Assembly (NCBI GenBank): GCA_020160935.1
Contig: JAIUPL010000018.1
Coordinates: 62,001 to 126,000, forward strand
Source of the DNA: Bacteroidota bacterium
GTDB taxonomy: Bacteria > Bacteroidota > Bacteroidia > Chitinophagales > Saprospiraceae
Reading direction: 5' to 3'
Length of the DNA stretch: 64,000 bases
Positions 34,292-44,067 of this stretch are shown here, piece after piece. Position 1 is the stretch's first letter, and every line of letters begins with the position of its first letter. A program made the translations under genes and the position numbers. The notes under the pieces were generated by a model. That model made no database searches, was not told the origin of the DNA, and worked only from the letters and a program-made list of their open reading frames with translations.

Positions 34292-37200
34292 TTATTGATT
34301 CATTCCTTCCAATTTTATTGTTTTTGCTTTGCTCCAGGTCTTTCCGGCCGCATCGAAAGCAGACACAACCGATACCAGTGGCAGTTTCCAGTTTTCAATA
34401 GCAGTACCCTTTGTATTGAGCCTGCTGGTCAGGAAATACAGGCGTTGCGTAGCAGCACCAGCAGGCGCCGTTGTGAAACGTTGATATAGGTAGTATGGAG
34501 GTATCGACTGGTAGTACATCGTGGCCTGCACCGAGAGGCTGTTTGGATTGTAAGGCGCTGGGATGTCGATTTTGTACTGCAAATGATCTTTCCCCCGAAA
34601 GCCAGGCCCCTGATCCAGATAATCCGGGTCGCCGGATACCTTGGGATTGGTAGATTCCATAAACTCATACATCACTTCTCCCTGGCTTTTGAAAATGCTG
34701 GCATCGCGCCAGCCTTCTGGCAACAGACGATTGTCTTTGACATCATACACCCGGTGAATAAAACTGGTGGTAAAATCGAAGTTGGCGTTTTGCGTCAGTT
34801 CTTCGTAAATCTGCACCTGATCTTGTCGGGTAATAACCTGATAGTGAGGCTGATAGGTGTTTTTGTCGGGCAGAAACTCCGTTTTCAACGGGTTCCCATC
34901 GGGGCCGATAATTACGCCTGCGGCATTGGTTCGGCCCGATGACCAGACGACATTCCCTCGATTGTCGAGCACCAGCAACTCCAGAAAGGCCCGACGGAAG
35001 GCCACGCCGCTGGGAAACCGGTGGCCGGTTTTGTTTTGAACGGTGACATCGACAGTCATTTGGCTGGCGCCGGTAGAAGAAACTGACATATCCAGGTCAA
35101 TGGTAGCCTTTCGCGCCTGCCGCACCATATTCTGAATTGCCAGTGCGTTGCCGTTTTTGGCAGAGGTCATATAATCCTGTTTGGATACGCCGAGCACATC
35201 CGGGAACTGGTTGAACATTTCCAGGAGGAATACATTGAGCCCCACGTGTTCATGTCGTCGGTAGTTGCCACGGGTGGCAATGTCGATCTCAGAATCCGGA
35301 GCGCGGTTTTCCACTTCCGGGTAGCCGGGGTCCTGTATCGTGGCAATTTTGGTGGTGAGTTGCGCAATATTCAATTTTCCATCCAGGCTTTCAAAACCAC
35401 CGGGCATGTGGCAGTCCTGACAACTTTTAAACCCGGAAGCGGCGGAAAAGCGGCTGTTTTGCCATTCCAGAAAGGTTTCCTGTTCTATCGTATGGGCATA
35501 TGGTTGTAAGGCAGGATTGGATTCGGAGGCTGTGAGTACCGGGAATTTGTCTTTTTTCATGCCCACATTCGGCAAGTTGATGGTGTGGCAAACCCCGCAC
35601 ATCTGTGCTTCCCGGATGAAGGCATTGTATTTGGGTGTAATGCCCAAAGCCTCTTCCATAGGGAATGTTTTTACATCGGCAAACGGCCCCCCAATTTCCG
35701 TAGGCGGGCTGGTAACAGGCCTTCCAGTGGTGTTGTGAAACAGAAAATAGGCGAGTTCGCGTGGTGTGCTGTTGTTAATCCAGTTGGGTTGCATAGGGCG
35801 CCAGTTTTTTACCGATTCTTCATCCGGGGCAATCATATGGTGGCAGGTCATACAACTGATGCCTTCCCGGGCCAGTTCGCCGTATTTGTGGTAGCGGTAA
35901 TTGTCGGGCCGGGGCGTTTTGGCCGAAAGAAGTTGCGTGAGGTACACATAATCCACCTTGAAAAGCGGGTCGAGCGTTTTGTCCGTTTTGGCATCGATGG
36001 TCAATTGACGTTGCCCCATCGAGCCATGACAACTCAGGCAGGTATTGGTCACCTGCTCCTGGTTTTCTTTCAAAGTTCCTTTCAGCAAGCTACCTTTTTT
36101 GGCATCCTGTTCGAGGTAAACCATTTCACTTTCCAGTTGGGCATAAAAAATGGGGTCGCGGCCCGCCAGGCCCATCGGCGACCAGCGCCATTCGCCGTAT
36201 TCGGATACATTGTAACCATCTCCGTAATTGGGGCCAGTTTGCAAAAACATGGTGACATCATACGGATTTCCGCCCAGGCCTCCATGGCAACCCAGGCAGT
36301 TGTCGGAAGTAATAAATTGCTCCACTTTGGCGCCCGGAACCACGTGGTCGGCCCATTGTGAGGGAAAGGCCTTGATATTTCCACCGGGAACAGGCGGAAA
36401 TGATTGTACAAATTCCGGCAAGGGCGCAGGCAGCGGCTTGGTATCCTGCGGATTACCCTGCGGGTCGGCTGGTGGCAAGTGGAAGCGGATGAATTCTTCC
36501 CAGCGCGGGTCGTTTTGTTGGGTATAAGGGCGCAGTGGCCCCGGAAGTTCAAAATAATGTCGGACCATGGAGTCCTTCAGGCATTCCGGGTTTTGTGTGA
36601 GCAGGCTGAGTGGATAGTTTTCAAAATAGGCCTGACTGCGCCAGGAATTATCAGAACGGAAAGTCAGCAGATTTTCATTTGGATAAAAACCCTCGATGTT
36701 TCTCAAGGCACTGAAAGTCAGTTCTTTATCAGCCGATGCATGGCAGCGGATACAGGTCAGACCAAAGCCGGATCCGGGCGTATTGTTGTCCTCGTCCAGT
36801 TGTGCAGCAATGGATTCTTCTATGGTTTGCAGTTTGCCGTTGACCATGGTGGGCGCCCCCGGGCCGGCCCAAAACCAGCCGTCGTGCGAGGTATCGCCCG
36901 TTTTTACCATGACGGTCCAGGCGGTAATCAATTTGCTGAGCAGTTTTTCATACACCGCTTTATCCTTGCATTCGGCTGCTTCATTTTGCTGAAGAAGTTG
37001 TTCAAGTTCGGTGTAAATGTTGGCTGGCGGCATGTACATTTCCTTGACAATCATGGCGCCTTCCGGAACGGAGCCGCTGCGGGGTGCTTTGGGCACTGCC
37101 TGGCCCGATTTTTTACCTTCCTGCCAATAATCAGGATCGCCAGTAAGCCAGTACATCATTTTCGGGGAATAATAAATGCGCACGGCAGGGTGCACGCCGT

Positions 37201-37549
37201 AATAGGTTTCTTCCACCCATGGGCCTGTGTCGCGCACTTTTTTGTCGACACACCAGTCGAGGCCTACGTATTGCCTGCGGAGAATAAAATTGTACAACAC
37301 CTTTTCATAATCCTGCAAATACAAGGGATCGGGCACCGGAATGTCGTGCTCGCGCCCGTTTTTGCATTCCATTTCTGCCTCGTCGGGAACAGGGATGGCA
37401 AGGCTCGCATGCGCCTGTTCAAAAGAGAGCGGCGCTTTTTTGGCAGGCGGGAAAACAAGGTTAAAAGCGGCTGGGATTTCTTTGGCATTTGCGCCAAGCA
37501 GTATAGCCAAAAGTATGGCTGCGCCAACGGGAAGTACACGTGTTTTCAT
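34292..37549 (-). CDS. Large six-haem c-type cytochrome
   Basis: The ATG at 37549 opens a signal peptide (MKTRVLPVGAAILLAILLGANA); a second ATG is just before it at 37552. The protein has 1085 residues and six CxxCH haem sites, in TCIRCHASAD, NCLGCHGGLGG, TCLSCHGSMGQ, SCMTCHHMIAP, MCGVCHTINLP and SCQDCHMPGGF. A stretch of some 270 residues precedes the first haem, and a beta-rich C-terminal domain (NKTGHRFPSGVAFRRAFLELLVLDNRGNVVWSSGR..) follows the last; this resembles the module after the haems in decahaem-type respiratory proteins. It should carry electrons in the periplasm or at the outer membrane. Partner and substrate are unknown, and I see no reductase catalytic motif. Confidence 0.85.
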   Translation of the reverse strand: MKTRVLPVGAAILLAILLGANAKEIPAAFNLVFPPAKKAPLSFEQAHASLAIPVPDEAEMECKNGREHDIPVPDPLYLQDYEKVLYNFILRRQYVGLDWCVDKKVRDTGPWVEETYYGVHPAVRIYYSPKMMYWLTGDPDYWQEGKKSGQAVPKAPRSGSVPEGAMIVKEMYMPPANIYTELEQLLQQNEAAECKDKAVYEKLLSKLITAWTVMVKTGDTSHDGWFWAGPGAPTMVNGKLQTIEESIAAQLDEDNNTPGSGFGLTCIRCHASADKELTFSALRNIEGFYPNENLLTFRSDNSWRSQAYFENYPLSLLTQNPECLKDSMVRHYFELPGPLRPYTQQNDPRWEEFIRFHLPPADPQGNPQDTKPLPAPLPEFVQSFPPVPGGNIKAFPSQWADHVVPGAKVEQFITSDNCLGCHGGLGGNPYDVTMFLQTGPNYGDGYNVSEYGEWRWSPMGLAGRDPIFYAQLESEMVYLEQDAKKGSLLKGTLKENQEQVTNTCLSCHGSMGQRQLTIDAKTDKTLDPLFKVDYVYLTQLLSAKTPRPDNYRYHKYGELAREGISCMTCHHMIAPDEESVKNWRPMQPNWINNSTPRELAYFLFHNTTGRPVTSPPTEIGGPFADVKTFPMEEALGITPKYNAFIREAQMCGVCHTINLPNVGMKKDKFPVLTASESNPALQPYAHTIEQETFLEWQNSRFSAASGFKSCQDCHMPGGFESLDGKLNIAQLTTKIATIQDPGYPEVENRAPDSEIDIATRGNYRRHEHVGLNVFLLEMFNQFPDVLGVSKQDYMTSAKNGNALAIQNMVRQARKATIDLDMSVSSTGASQMTVDVTVQNKTGHRFPSGVAFRRAFLELLVLDNRGNVVWSSGRTNAAGVIIGPDGNPLKTEFLPDKNTYQPHYQVITRQDQVQIYEELTQNANFDFTTSFIHRVYDVKDNRLLPEGWRDASIFKSQGEVMYEFMESTNPKVSGDPDYLDQGPGFRGKDHLQYKIDIPAPYNPNSLSVQATMYYQSIPPYYLYQRFTTAPAGAATQRLYFLTSRLNTKGTAIENWKLPLVSVVSAFDAAGKTWSKAKTIKLEGMNQ

Positions 37550-37675
37550 CATGGTTCGGAAATTGGTAATATTGGCTCTAATGTATTGATTCTTTAGGCG
37601 TTTTGCCAAATAATTATTGTAATACTTTTACTAAAAATAACAGACATGAGTCGTCCGAATTCTGGACTGATATTT

Positions 37676-37893
37676 ATTTCCCGTAGAGTAGTTTCCCACG
37701 TAGAGTAGTTTCCCGCGTAGAGTAGTTTCCCGCAGAACTCGCAGATTTACCCGCAGAACTCGCAGAACGTAGAGTACACCTCATTATCGCTTTGAAGAAA
37801 AAGGTGTACTCTACGTTCTGCGAGTTCTGCGGGTAAATCTGCGAGTTCTGCGGGAAACTACTCTACGCGGGAAACTACTCTACGGGAAATACC
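37676..37893. repeat. Very long nested inverted repeat (TAGAGTAGTTTCCC, AGAACTCGCAG and GTAGAGTACACCT units)
   Basis: Arms of about 100 bases each pair almost end to end. In order, the left arm has three GTAGAGTAGTTTCCC units, two CAGAACTCGCAG units split by ATTTACCCG, and GTAGAGTACACCT (37769-37781). The right arm mirrors these from AGGTGTACTCTAC (37802-37814), but has only two of the outer units. The innermost unit is shared with the repeats at 38898 and 45001. Together with the spacers it fills most of the 404-base gap between two co-directional genes; nothing else is seen there. Confidence 0.9.
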
Positions 37894-37953
37894 TAAAAAA
37901 ATCCGAATCCTGGCTTTTACCAAAATTCGGATGACACATTTCTCTTTCCTCCC

Positions 37954-38769
37954 TCAAAGCGTTACTTCATACGTTTGACCGTTTACCGTAACATTTGCCT
38001 TGTTGTCGCAGGTCGTGTTGCCGTAATCTACACCCACTTCGAGGCCGTTGATGTTCAGCACGCCGGTTCCTTCGCTGATCCAGAGGCAGTTATTGGCTTT
38101 GGTGAGCGGGTTGTTGATCGTCCAGTTTACGGTTTCTCCATTGGTCAGCACGGTTTGAATGGAGCCGTTGATTTCATACACATCGTCGCTCCAATCCCAC
38201 CAGGAAGCGTGGCCGGCAATCTGGGTAAAGGTTTGCAAAGCATCGTAATCGAGCGTATTTCCCTGATTATCAGCGGCTTTAATATCTTCCGCCTGTACCG
38301 TGTAAATACCTGCGCTGGCTGTGCTTTGGTTTTTGAGGCTAAAACGACCCGAAAGCGAGGCGCCATCTTCCGTGTAGTTGTCGTACTGGATGGAAACCTG
38401 GGTATTGGCTTCCCAGATTTTGTCTACCGTTACAATCACCTTGCCTGTTTTGAACTTGCCATCGCTGTCGGTGCAGCCGCTGCCATAATCGACAGTGATC
38501 GTTTTAGGAAAAGTGGTGGCATCGGCAGGAAAAATCGTCACGGCGCTGCAACGCTCCTCGGTGCTGTTGTTCAGCAGGCCATTGGCTTTTTCAGCGCCAT
38601 GCAAGGCAATTCCAAACGATGAACTGATGAGTTGTTGACTGCGCAGTGCCTGGGCGGATGTAGCCACTGCTTCGGGTTCGCTGGTCGGTTCGTCCTTTTT
38701 GCAGGCATTCATGATGGTAAGCACCAAAACGGTGAGCATCAGCAGACGAAGGCTTAATTGCTTTTTCAT
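37954..38769 (-). CDS. Hypothetical lipoprotein
   Basis: The ATG at 38769 gives a lipoprotein signal (MKKQLSLRLLMLTVLVLTIMNAC, lipobox MNA-C). The 271-residue protein is rich in Thr, Ser, Asn and Asp and reads as all-beta: FPKTITVDYGSGCTDSDGKFKTGKVIVTVDKIWEANTQVSIQYDNYTEDGASLSGRFSLKNQ, then NGSIQTVLTNGETVNWTINN. Similar lipoproteins occur in Bacteroidota with no known role. Four Cys remain in the mature part. It is expected at the outer membrane. Confidence 0.75.
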   Translation of the reverse strand: MKKQLSLRLLMLTVLVLTIMNACKKDEPTSEPEAVATSAQALRSQQLISSSFGIALHGAEKANGLLNNSTEERCSAVTIFPADATTFPKTITVDYGSGCTDSDGKFKTGKVIVTVDKIWEANTQVSIQYDNYTEDGASLSGRFSLKNQSTASAGIYTVQAEDIKAADNQGNTLDYDALQTFTQIAGHASWWDWSDDVYEINGSIQTVLTNGETVNWTINNPLTKANNCLWISEGTGVLNINGLEVGVDYGNTTCDNKANVTVNGQTYEVTL

Positions 38770-38897
38770 AATCGGAATGGATAATGGTTGTGATAAATTT
38801 TGATGAGTGTTGATAATGTCGATGACGGTTGAATGGGGTGATGCAAAGTTGGGGGGCGCGGGAGGAATGGGCAATTGACGGAGATCAAGAAAGGCCG

Positions 38898-39052
38898 GAC
38901 TGAGTCTTGAGTCTTGAGTCCTAAGTCCTGAGTCCTGAGTCCGTAGAGTACACCTTAGTTACTTACAGCATTTCACAAAAGAATACCAAGCGTAACAAAG
39001 TGTACTCTACGGACTCAGGACTTAGGACTCAGGACTCAAGACTCAGTCGGGA
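38898..39052. repeat. Long inverted repeat of GAGTCCTGAGTC units with GTAGAGTACACCTT core
   Basis: The left arm is GACTGAGTC followed by several CTTGAGTC/CTAAGTCCTGAGTC units, then GTAGAGTACACCTT (38943-38956). The right arm mirrors this from AAGTGTACTCTAC to GACTCAGTC. It overlaps the last 24 bases of the Crp-type gene, which reads through repeat DNA at its C-terminus. The copy at 45001 has the same build. Confidence 0.9.
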
Positions 39053-39760
39053 CTTTCTCAATCTGCTCAACGTTTCAGGCCGTATCTTCAAAAAAGCCGC
39101 GATATGCCGCAGCGACACCAGTTGAAACACATCGGAAAAACGACCCAGAAAGTAGTGATATTTTTCTCGCGCCGAGTTTAACTGATGGAAGTAGGTGCGT
39201 TCTGCCATCAGCAACATGTAGGCTTCGGCGAGGCGGCGGCCGGCAGTATTCCAGGCCGGGCTTTCTTCATACAATTGCTGAAGATCAGCATAAGACATGG
39301 TCAGAAAAGAGCAAGGGGACGTGCATTTCAGGTACTGTGACGTGGGGGTTCTTTGGAAAAAACTGTTGATTTCAATCACCATTTCTGCAGGACCGGCAAT
39401 CCAGCGCACCTGTTCCAGTTGTAATGCTTCATCCATGTGTTCGTAGTAAATCACAGCGCCTTCGTGCAAAAAGCGGACATGATTGCAAACTTCGCCGGGC
39501 TGAAGCAGCAGGGCGCCTTTCGGGTGTGTTTCCCAGCGGATTTTTTGTTGGAGCAACCACCAGTCCTGTTCGTCCAGCGGAGCGATGTGCTGAATACGAT
39601 TATACAAGGCATGCAGTGCAGGTTCAAAATCTTTGTCGGGATAGTTTGAAGGGGAGGGCAGGGGGATAACGGGTTGGTTCACGGAATGGAAATCGGTTTT
39701 GTTAAGAATAAAAAACAAACGGCAGACGACTGCACCGATCCTCAGGTTACACAACTTCAT
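39029..39760 (-). CDS. Crp/Fnr-family transcriptional regulator
   Basis: The frame from the ATG at 39760 encodes 243 residues. A GTG at 39682 (VNQPVIPLPSPSNYPDKDFEP) may be the real start, since the first 26 residues look unrelated to the family. The cyclic-nucleotide-binding-like beta roll spans HPKGALLLQPGEVCNHVRFLHEGAVIYYEHMDEALQLEQVRWIAGPAEMVIEINSFFQRTPTSQYLKCTSPC. The helix-turn-helix is LVSLRHIAAFLKIRPETLSRLRK. Bacteroidota have many such proteins with no known ligand. Its last residues lie inside an inverted repeat. Confidence 0.85.
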   Translation of the reverse strand: MKLCNLRIGAVVCRLFFILNKTDFHSVNQPVIPLPSPSNYPDKDFEPALHALYNRIQHIAPLDEQDWWLLQQKIRWETHPKGALLLQPGEVCNHVRFLHEGAVIYYEHMDEALQLEQVRWIAGPAEMVIEINSFFQRTPTSQYLKCTSPCSFLTMSYADLQQLYEESPAWNTAGRRLAEAYMLLMAERTYFHQLNSAREKYHYFLGRFSDVFQLVSLRHIAAFLKIRPETLSRLRKSRLSLES

Positions 39761-40051
39761 GTTGTGCTGGAGTTAAATAAAATTGGCTGTTTTTTAATGT
39801 TTTTAACAGGCAATGCGGTACTTTTCGCTGTGTTTAATAGAGCGGAACCCCTTTTGTAACTGGAAAAAAAATGAAGACTGCCGGGTTTGGGAAGTAAATT
39901 GTTGGCCCGAACTTTGCAACCTGCTTGCTTGAATTTTTTCTACTTAATTGCCTGATATTCAACTCTTGATAAAAGAATTGACGGCGCGCTCTACATTTAC
40001 TGCCCAAAACCGTTTTCCACAAGCAAAACATAGAGAAATCAATATAAAACG

Positions 40052-40714
40052 ATGGCCGATTCCAACGCATTTCTACAATCCATTGTCGCAGATGCCAAAA
40101 CTGTTTGTCAAAACAAGTTTAACCTTGCCAAAACAGTGATGGATCCTAATAACGACGACCTGAAAAAACTAAAAAAGGATATGGACCGGATTTTCAGCAC
40201 CATGGCAAAGCCCGGTTTCTGGAATGCATCTGTTGATACGGATGGAACGCAGGTTGTGGTGCAGGTCATTTCCCTGGGCAAGTCCGACGGAAGCCAGCCG
40301 GATAAATTGCTGAAAACCATGGGTGGGTTGCTGCAAGCCATTCAGGTAACCATTATCCAGCCGGCACAGGACACAACAGTTCAGACCAGGGTGCCATCCG
40401 ACATGAACACTCAGGCCTTGAATGCCTTGCGAATGACCCGCCAGCAGATTGCTATGCGATTGCAAAAATTTGCGCAAAATAACCAGGATCTTTCTCAGGA
40501 TCCGGATTTCAAGACCCGGCAACAAAAGCAGGATACACTGGTTGCTACATACCGTGAAAAATTGCTGAACAACCAGATTGCCAGCAAACAAACGGATATC
40601 AAAGTGCTCAAACAAAGCGGCGTGACCATAGCAGGTACGCTTTCCAAAACAGCATTTTTAAGCGCTTACGACAACCTTACCAATTTTATTCAGTTGAAAG
40701 TAGGGTCTGCCTGA
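40052..40714 (+). CDS. Hypothetical cytosolic protein, paired with the following large secreted protein
   Basis: The 220-residue protein is mainly helical and hydrophilic, with no signal peptide. It has clusters DDLKKLKKDMDRIFSTM and LRMTRQQIAMRLQKFAQNNQDLSQDPDFKTRQQKQDTLVATYREKLL that suggest coiled coil. There is one beta segment, VDTDGTQVVVQVISLG. I do not recognise it. It is 93 bases before the 1020-residue protein on the same strand. Confidence 0.65.
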   Translation: MADSNAFLQSIVADAKTVCQNKFNLAKTVMDPNNDDLKKLKKDMDRIFSTMAKPGFWNASVDTDGTQVVVQVISLGKSDGSQPDKLLKTMGGLLQAIQVTIIQPAQDTTVQTRVPSDMNTQALNALRMTRQQIAMRLQKFAQNNQDLSQDPDFKTRQQKQDTLVATYREKLLNNQIASKQTDIKVLKQSGVTIAGTLSKTAFLSAYDNLTNFIQLKVGSA

Positions 40715-40807
40715 TGCTGTGTGCTAAAATGCATGCCTGACTGAATACTTCCATCATTGCCCTACACCCGCCCCAGTACTTTTCCTATCGACTTCCAAAG
40801 CAGAAAT

Positions 40808-43800
40808 ATGTTCAGATTTCGCATAATACTTATTTTTTGCTGCATTTCAGGGTTTCTCTCCGCCCAAAACCTGCTGGATGACAGCAAAAACCTGTTGCAA
40901 GCACTCCGCACCATGCAGGACTCTGCTGCCAGCCCGATTCAGCGTGAGGATGCAGCCAAAGAAGCCCTGCTCATACTGTTCCTGTATGACCAGCCTACTC
41001 AACTGGATCCTCCCCGCTACCTCGATGCCGGCTGGCTGTCAAGGCGCATCAAACGCAATACGCTGCTACAGGGCTTCATCACACCCATGCAGGACAGCGT
41101 TTTTCGTGCCATCGGCACTGTAGACGCTACACAAACCCCGTTCTGGAGCCAGATACAAACGCCACAGCGCTACCAGATCAGTTCGATGATGTACCGCGAC
41201 GCGGCCATTTCGCCTTCCAAATACCTGTCGATGCGCCAGTCGATGCAAAACACGCAGATACCGGCGCTTCAAAATGAAACGGCCATGCGGGTGGTTGCCG
41301 ACAAGGTGAAATCTGCTAATGTGCTCAACACAGAAGCCATTATTCAGGGACTGTTCGATTTTATTCTCGAACGCGCCCAGCAGGAAGTAGCGGTGTCTTT
41401 TTTTGAAAACCTGCTCGACAAAAAAGTGCCGCAGGTGGGTTATTTGTTCCCCAACGTACGCGCCCGTTATGCCAATCCCGATATCACCTATTCCCAATCG
41501 TTTCTGGAGGGACTGCGGGAGGCCTTTTACCTGGATTTGAAAAACCTGAATATCACATTGCCGGAATTATTGCTGCAAGACGAGTTTTTTGGAGGCCTGA
41601 GGCAAGACCCCATATTCTACAACCTGTTGACGGTGTACAGCATATTCGGGCTGGCGCAAGGCAAAGACTCTGTGTCCTTGTCAGAAGTGTTTCCATTGGT
41701 GCATCGTAATCTGTATGACAGTTATGAAACGGCAGCCCAGAATCTGAATGCCGCTCTTGCTGAAAAATCAGATTCGTCGGAAGCCTATCAAAAAGTAATT
41801 GCGACAGTCAGCCAATTTACTGCCGGACTAAAAGAGGCATATCTGGATCTGGACGATGCTGAAACGCAGATTGAAAGTAAAATTTCGGCACTGCAACAAA
41901 GCCATGAAGATGCGCCTCCACCGCCCGATCGCAGTCAATTTCTTGCCAATCCTTTGTATTCTTATGAAGTGTTGATTGGAAATACAGACACGACGGCTGC
42001 CGGTTTCAATATCAATTTGCTTCCTCAATTTTTGAGAGGACGGCTCGACTCCGCCACACTGGCAGAGAACAATACGTTCGAGTTTTATGACAAGTTTTTT
42101 GATAAACCCACGTCTTCCCTGAATTGGCGTATCGCAGGGCTGGAACTCACGCGCAACCTGAATGGAACCTGGTACAATGATCTGGGTATTACCGATATTC
42201 TGCGGCGCTGGACGGCCGATCTGACCGCTTATCAGCAGGCTGTAACTGCCTGGCAGGCTTCGTTCGACACCCTTAGCATCGAGGAACAGATTCAGCAATC
42301 CGAAAACGAACGCCAGGCTTTACAACAAATGATTGCTGAACTGCGCGTGTACTGGTCTGACAAAACAGAGTCGGCCAGCCTGCAGCCACTCATCGTACTG
42401 GAATCGATTGCTTCTGACTTTAGTGATATTGATTTCGGCGGACATGAACCCGCTCAGACACTGGTGTTGCGCCGGGAAAGACTCCTGCAAATTGAAAAAC
42501 GGCTCGGAACATGGGAGCAACGTGTTTCAGAGCCAGAGCCCTTCCTGGCCGTCGGCAGCCCTTTGCGTAAATACCTGACACGCAATGAAAACATCCAACC
42601 AGGTGATAAGGTGAAAGCAAAAGTGGCTGTACTCGACGATGTATTACAACAACTGCAACTTGACCTTCGACAACTCGACAACCTGGAAGCGCCCAGCCTC
42701 AAAAAAGCATGGAGCAACACACGTCCCATGCTGCAAACGACAGAATTCATGTCGCACCTGTTGTACGCGGTACAGGGACCAAATGGGCTAATGCGACTGT
42801 CGGCGCTGGATAGCGCCTTGTTCGACCCCACACTTCGGCAAGTGGCAATGGGATTGCTACAGCAGCGGCTCAGCAAAGTAAAGGATGTTGGCTTTGTGTC
42901 GCCCGACGCTATGGCACAGTTCACACGCCTCACCCTGGAAGGGCTGCTGAACCTCCAAAAAATGCAAACTGATTCTTCTGCCAACGCACCTGATTCGCAA
43001 CAGAAACTGTTCAGTGTATTGGGAGTGGCTTTGCAGTCGATTAATCGGCTGCTCGAGTTTCCATTATTTGCCAATCCGAAAAAACCGCTTGATTATCAGT
43101 CGCTTACCGACCGAATGCCATCGCTTCGTCCGCTGCCAGATATTTCGGAACGTTGTATGAATTTTCTCTATCACCTTGAAAACAGGGAATATCGGTCCGC
43201 CATCAGTTCATTGATGCGCCTGATGACAACCCTGAGCAAGATTCTTGACAAAACAGATGAAAGCGAACAACGTGCCCGATTGCTCAATTTCTTTGAAGAA
43301 TATGGCGATTTTGTCGCAGGTCTTGTTGATGCACAATCAAAAGAACAGGTAGAATATCTGCTGAAAAGCCTGGCAGACCCGCCGGGTAGTTCGCGTACAA
43401 AACGTACCCATTCCATCACCGTAGGGATCAATGCCTATGTGGGCGCATCTTTTGGGCAGGAAAACTGGGATCGCAATACGCTGAGTGGTCAGGTGCTTCA
43501 ATCCGATTTTGCAGTGGCAGCACCTTCCATGCCGGTTGGTTTTGCCATAAGCAAACTTCTTGGCGCATCGTGGAAACACCCTCAGTCGTTTAGTTTGTTT
43601 GTATCCTTGCTCGATCTTGGGGCACTCATGACCTATCGTCTGGAGAAAGAGGACACATTTGGCGAATACAAAATGACTTATAAAAATGTGTTCAAGCCCG
43701 GACTTCAATTGCACTGGAATATCCAGCGTACGCCATTCTATCTGGGAGCAGGCTGGCAAACCGGCGCTCAATTCAGGCAAATAGACGACCGGGAAATCAG

Positions 43801-43870
43801 TTTCCGTTCTTCTCGTTATTTCCTTGCCTTTGGTGTCGATGTGCCCATAAAAACGCTTTACAGACATTAA
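40808..43870 (+). CDS. Large hypothetical exported protein with C-terminal barrel-like domain
   Basis: The ATG at 40808 gives the signal peptide MFRFRIILIFCCISGFLSAQ; the frame is open from 40757. Of 1020 residues, the first ~850 are mostly alpha-helical (..SMRQSMQNTQIPALQNETAMRVVADKV.., ..ESKISALQQSHEDAPPPPDRSQF.., several predicted coiled coils). The last ~150 (THSITVGINAYVGASFGQENW.., YLGAGWQTGAQFRQI.., FRSSRYFLAFGVDVPIKTLYRH) alternate polar and hydrophobic residues like outer-membrane strands. No family recognised. It may be an outer-membrane or surface scaffold; that is a guess. Confidence 0.65.
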   Translation: MFRFRIILIFCCISGFLSAQNLLDDSKNLLQALRTMQDSAASPIQREDAAKEALLILFLYDQPTQLDPPRYLDAGWLSRRIKRNTLLQGFITPMQDSVFRAIGTVDATQTPFWSQIQTPQRYQISSMMYRDAAISPSKYLSMRQSMQNTQIPALQNETAMRVVADKVKSANVLNTEAIIQGLFDFILERAQQEVAVSFFENLLDKKVPQVGYLFPNVRARYANPDITYSQSFLEGLREAFYLDLKNLNITLPELLLQDEFFGGLRQDPIFYNLLTVYSIFGLAQGKDSVSLSEVFPLVHRNLYDSYETAAQNLNAALAEKSDSSEAYQKVIATVSQFTAGLKEAYLDLDDAETQIESKISALQQSHEDAPPPPDRSQFLANPLYSYEVLIGNTDTTAAGFNINLLPQFLRGRLDSATLAENNTFEFYDKFFDKPTSSLNWRIAGLELTRNLNGTWYNDLGITDILRRWTADLTAYQQAVTAWQASFDTLSIEEQIQQSENERQALQQMIAELRVYWSDKTESASLQPLIVLESIASDFSDIDFGGHEPAQTLVLRRERLLQIEKRLGTWEQRVSEPEPFLAVGSPLRKYLTRNENIQPGDKVKAKVAVLDDVLQQLQLDLRQLDNLEAPSLKKAWSNTRPMLQTTEFMSHLLYAVQGPNGLMRLSALDSALFDPTLRQVAMGLLQQRLSKVKDVGFVSPDAMAQFTRLTLEGLLNLQKMQTDSSANAPDSQQKLFSVLGVALQSINRLLEFPLFANPKKPLDYQSLTDRMPSLRPLPDISERCMNFLYHLENREYRSAISSLMRLMTTLSKILDKTDESEQRARLLNFFEEYGDFVAGLVDAQSKEQVEYLLKSLADPPGSSRTKRTHSITVGINAYVGASFGQENWDRNTLSGQVLQSDFAVAAPSMPVGFAISKLLGASWKHPQSFSLFVSLLDLGALMTYRLEKEDTFGEYKMTYKNVFKPGLQLHWNIQRTPFYLGAGWQTGAQFRQIDDREISFRSSRYFLAFGVDVPIKTLYRH

Positions 43871-43875
43871 AAAAA

Positions 43876-43907
43876 AGTCGACAGTCAACAGTTTGCAGTC
43901 AACAGTC
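43876..43907. repeat. AGTCAACAGT direct repeat
   Basis: AGTCGACAGTCAACAGT, then TTGCAGTCAACAGTC, lies five bases after the stop of the large exported protein. It is a short tandem unit at a gene 3' end, without an opposite arm. Confidence 0.7.
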
Positions 43908-44067
43908 GTTATAGAAAGTTGAAAATGCTTGTGGATTGCGATGTCATGTTGGGTTGTTTCTAAAAAACACCTGGATTCAAAAATAAAAATGACGCTCCAG
44001 CGTTCGGCAGGCATGTTCCCATGACCTGTTTATCTTACATTTTAAATCTTTTCAAATTCTCTATTTT

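Noticed and set aside
36404-37597. 397-codon plus-strand frame
   Set aside because: It is antisense to the N-terminal part of the six-haem cytochrome and shows no recognisable domain.
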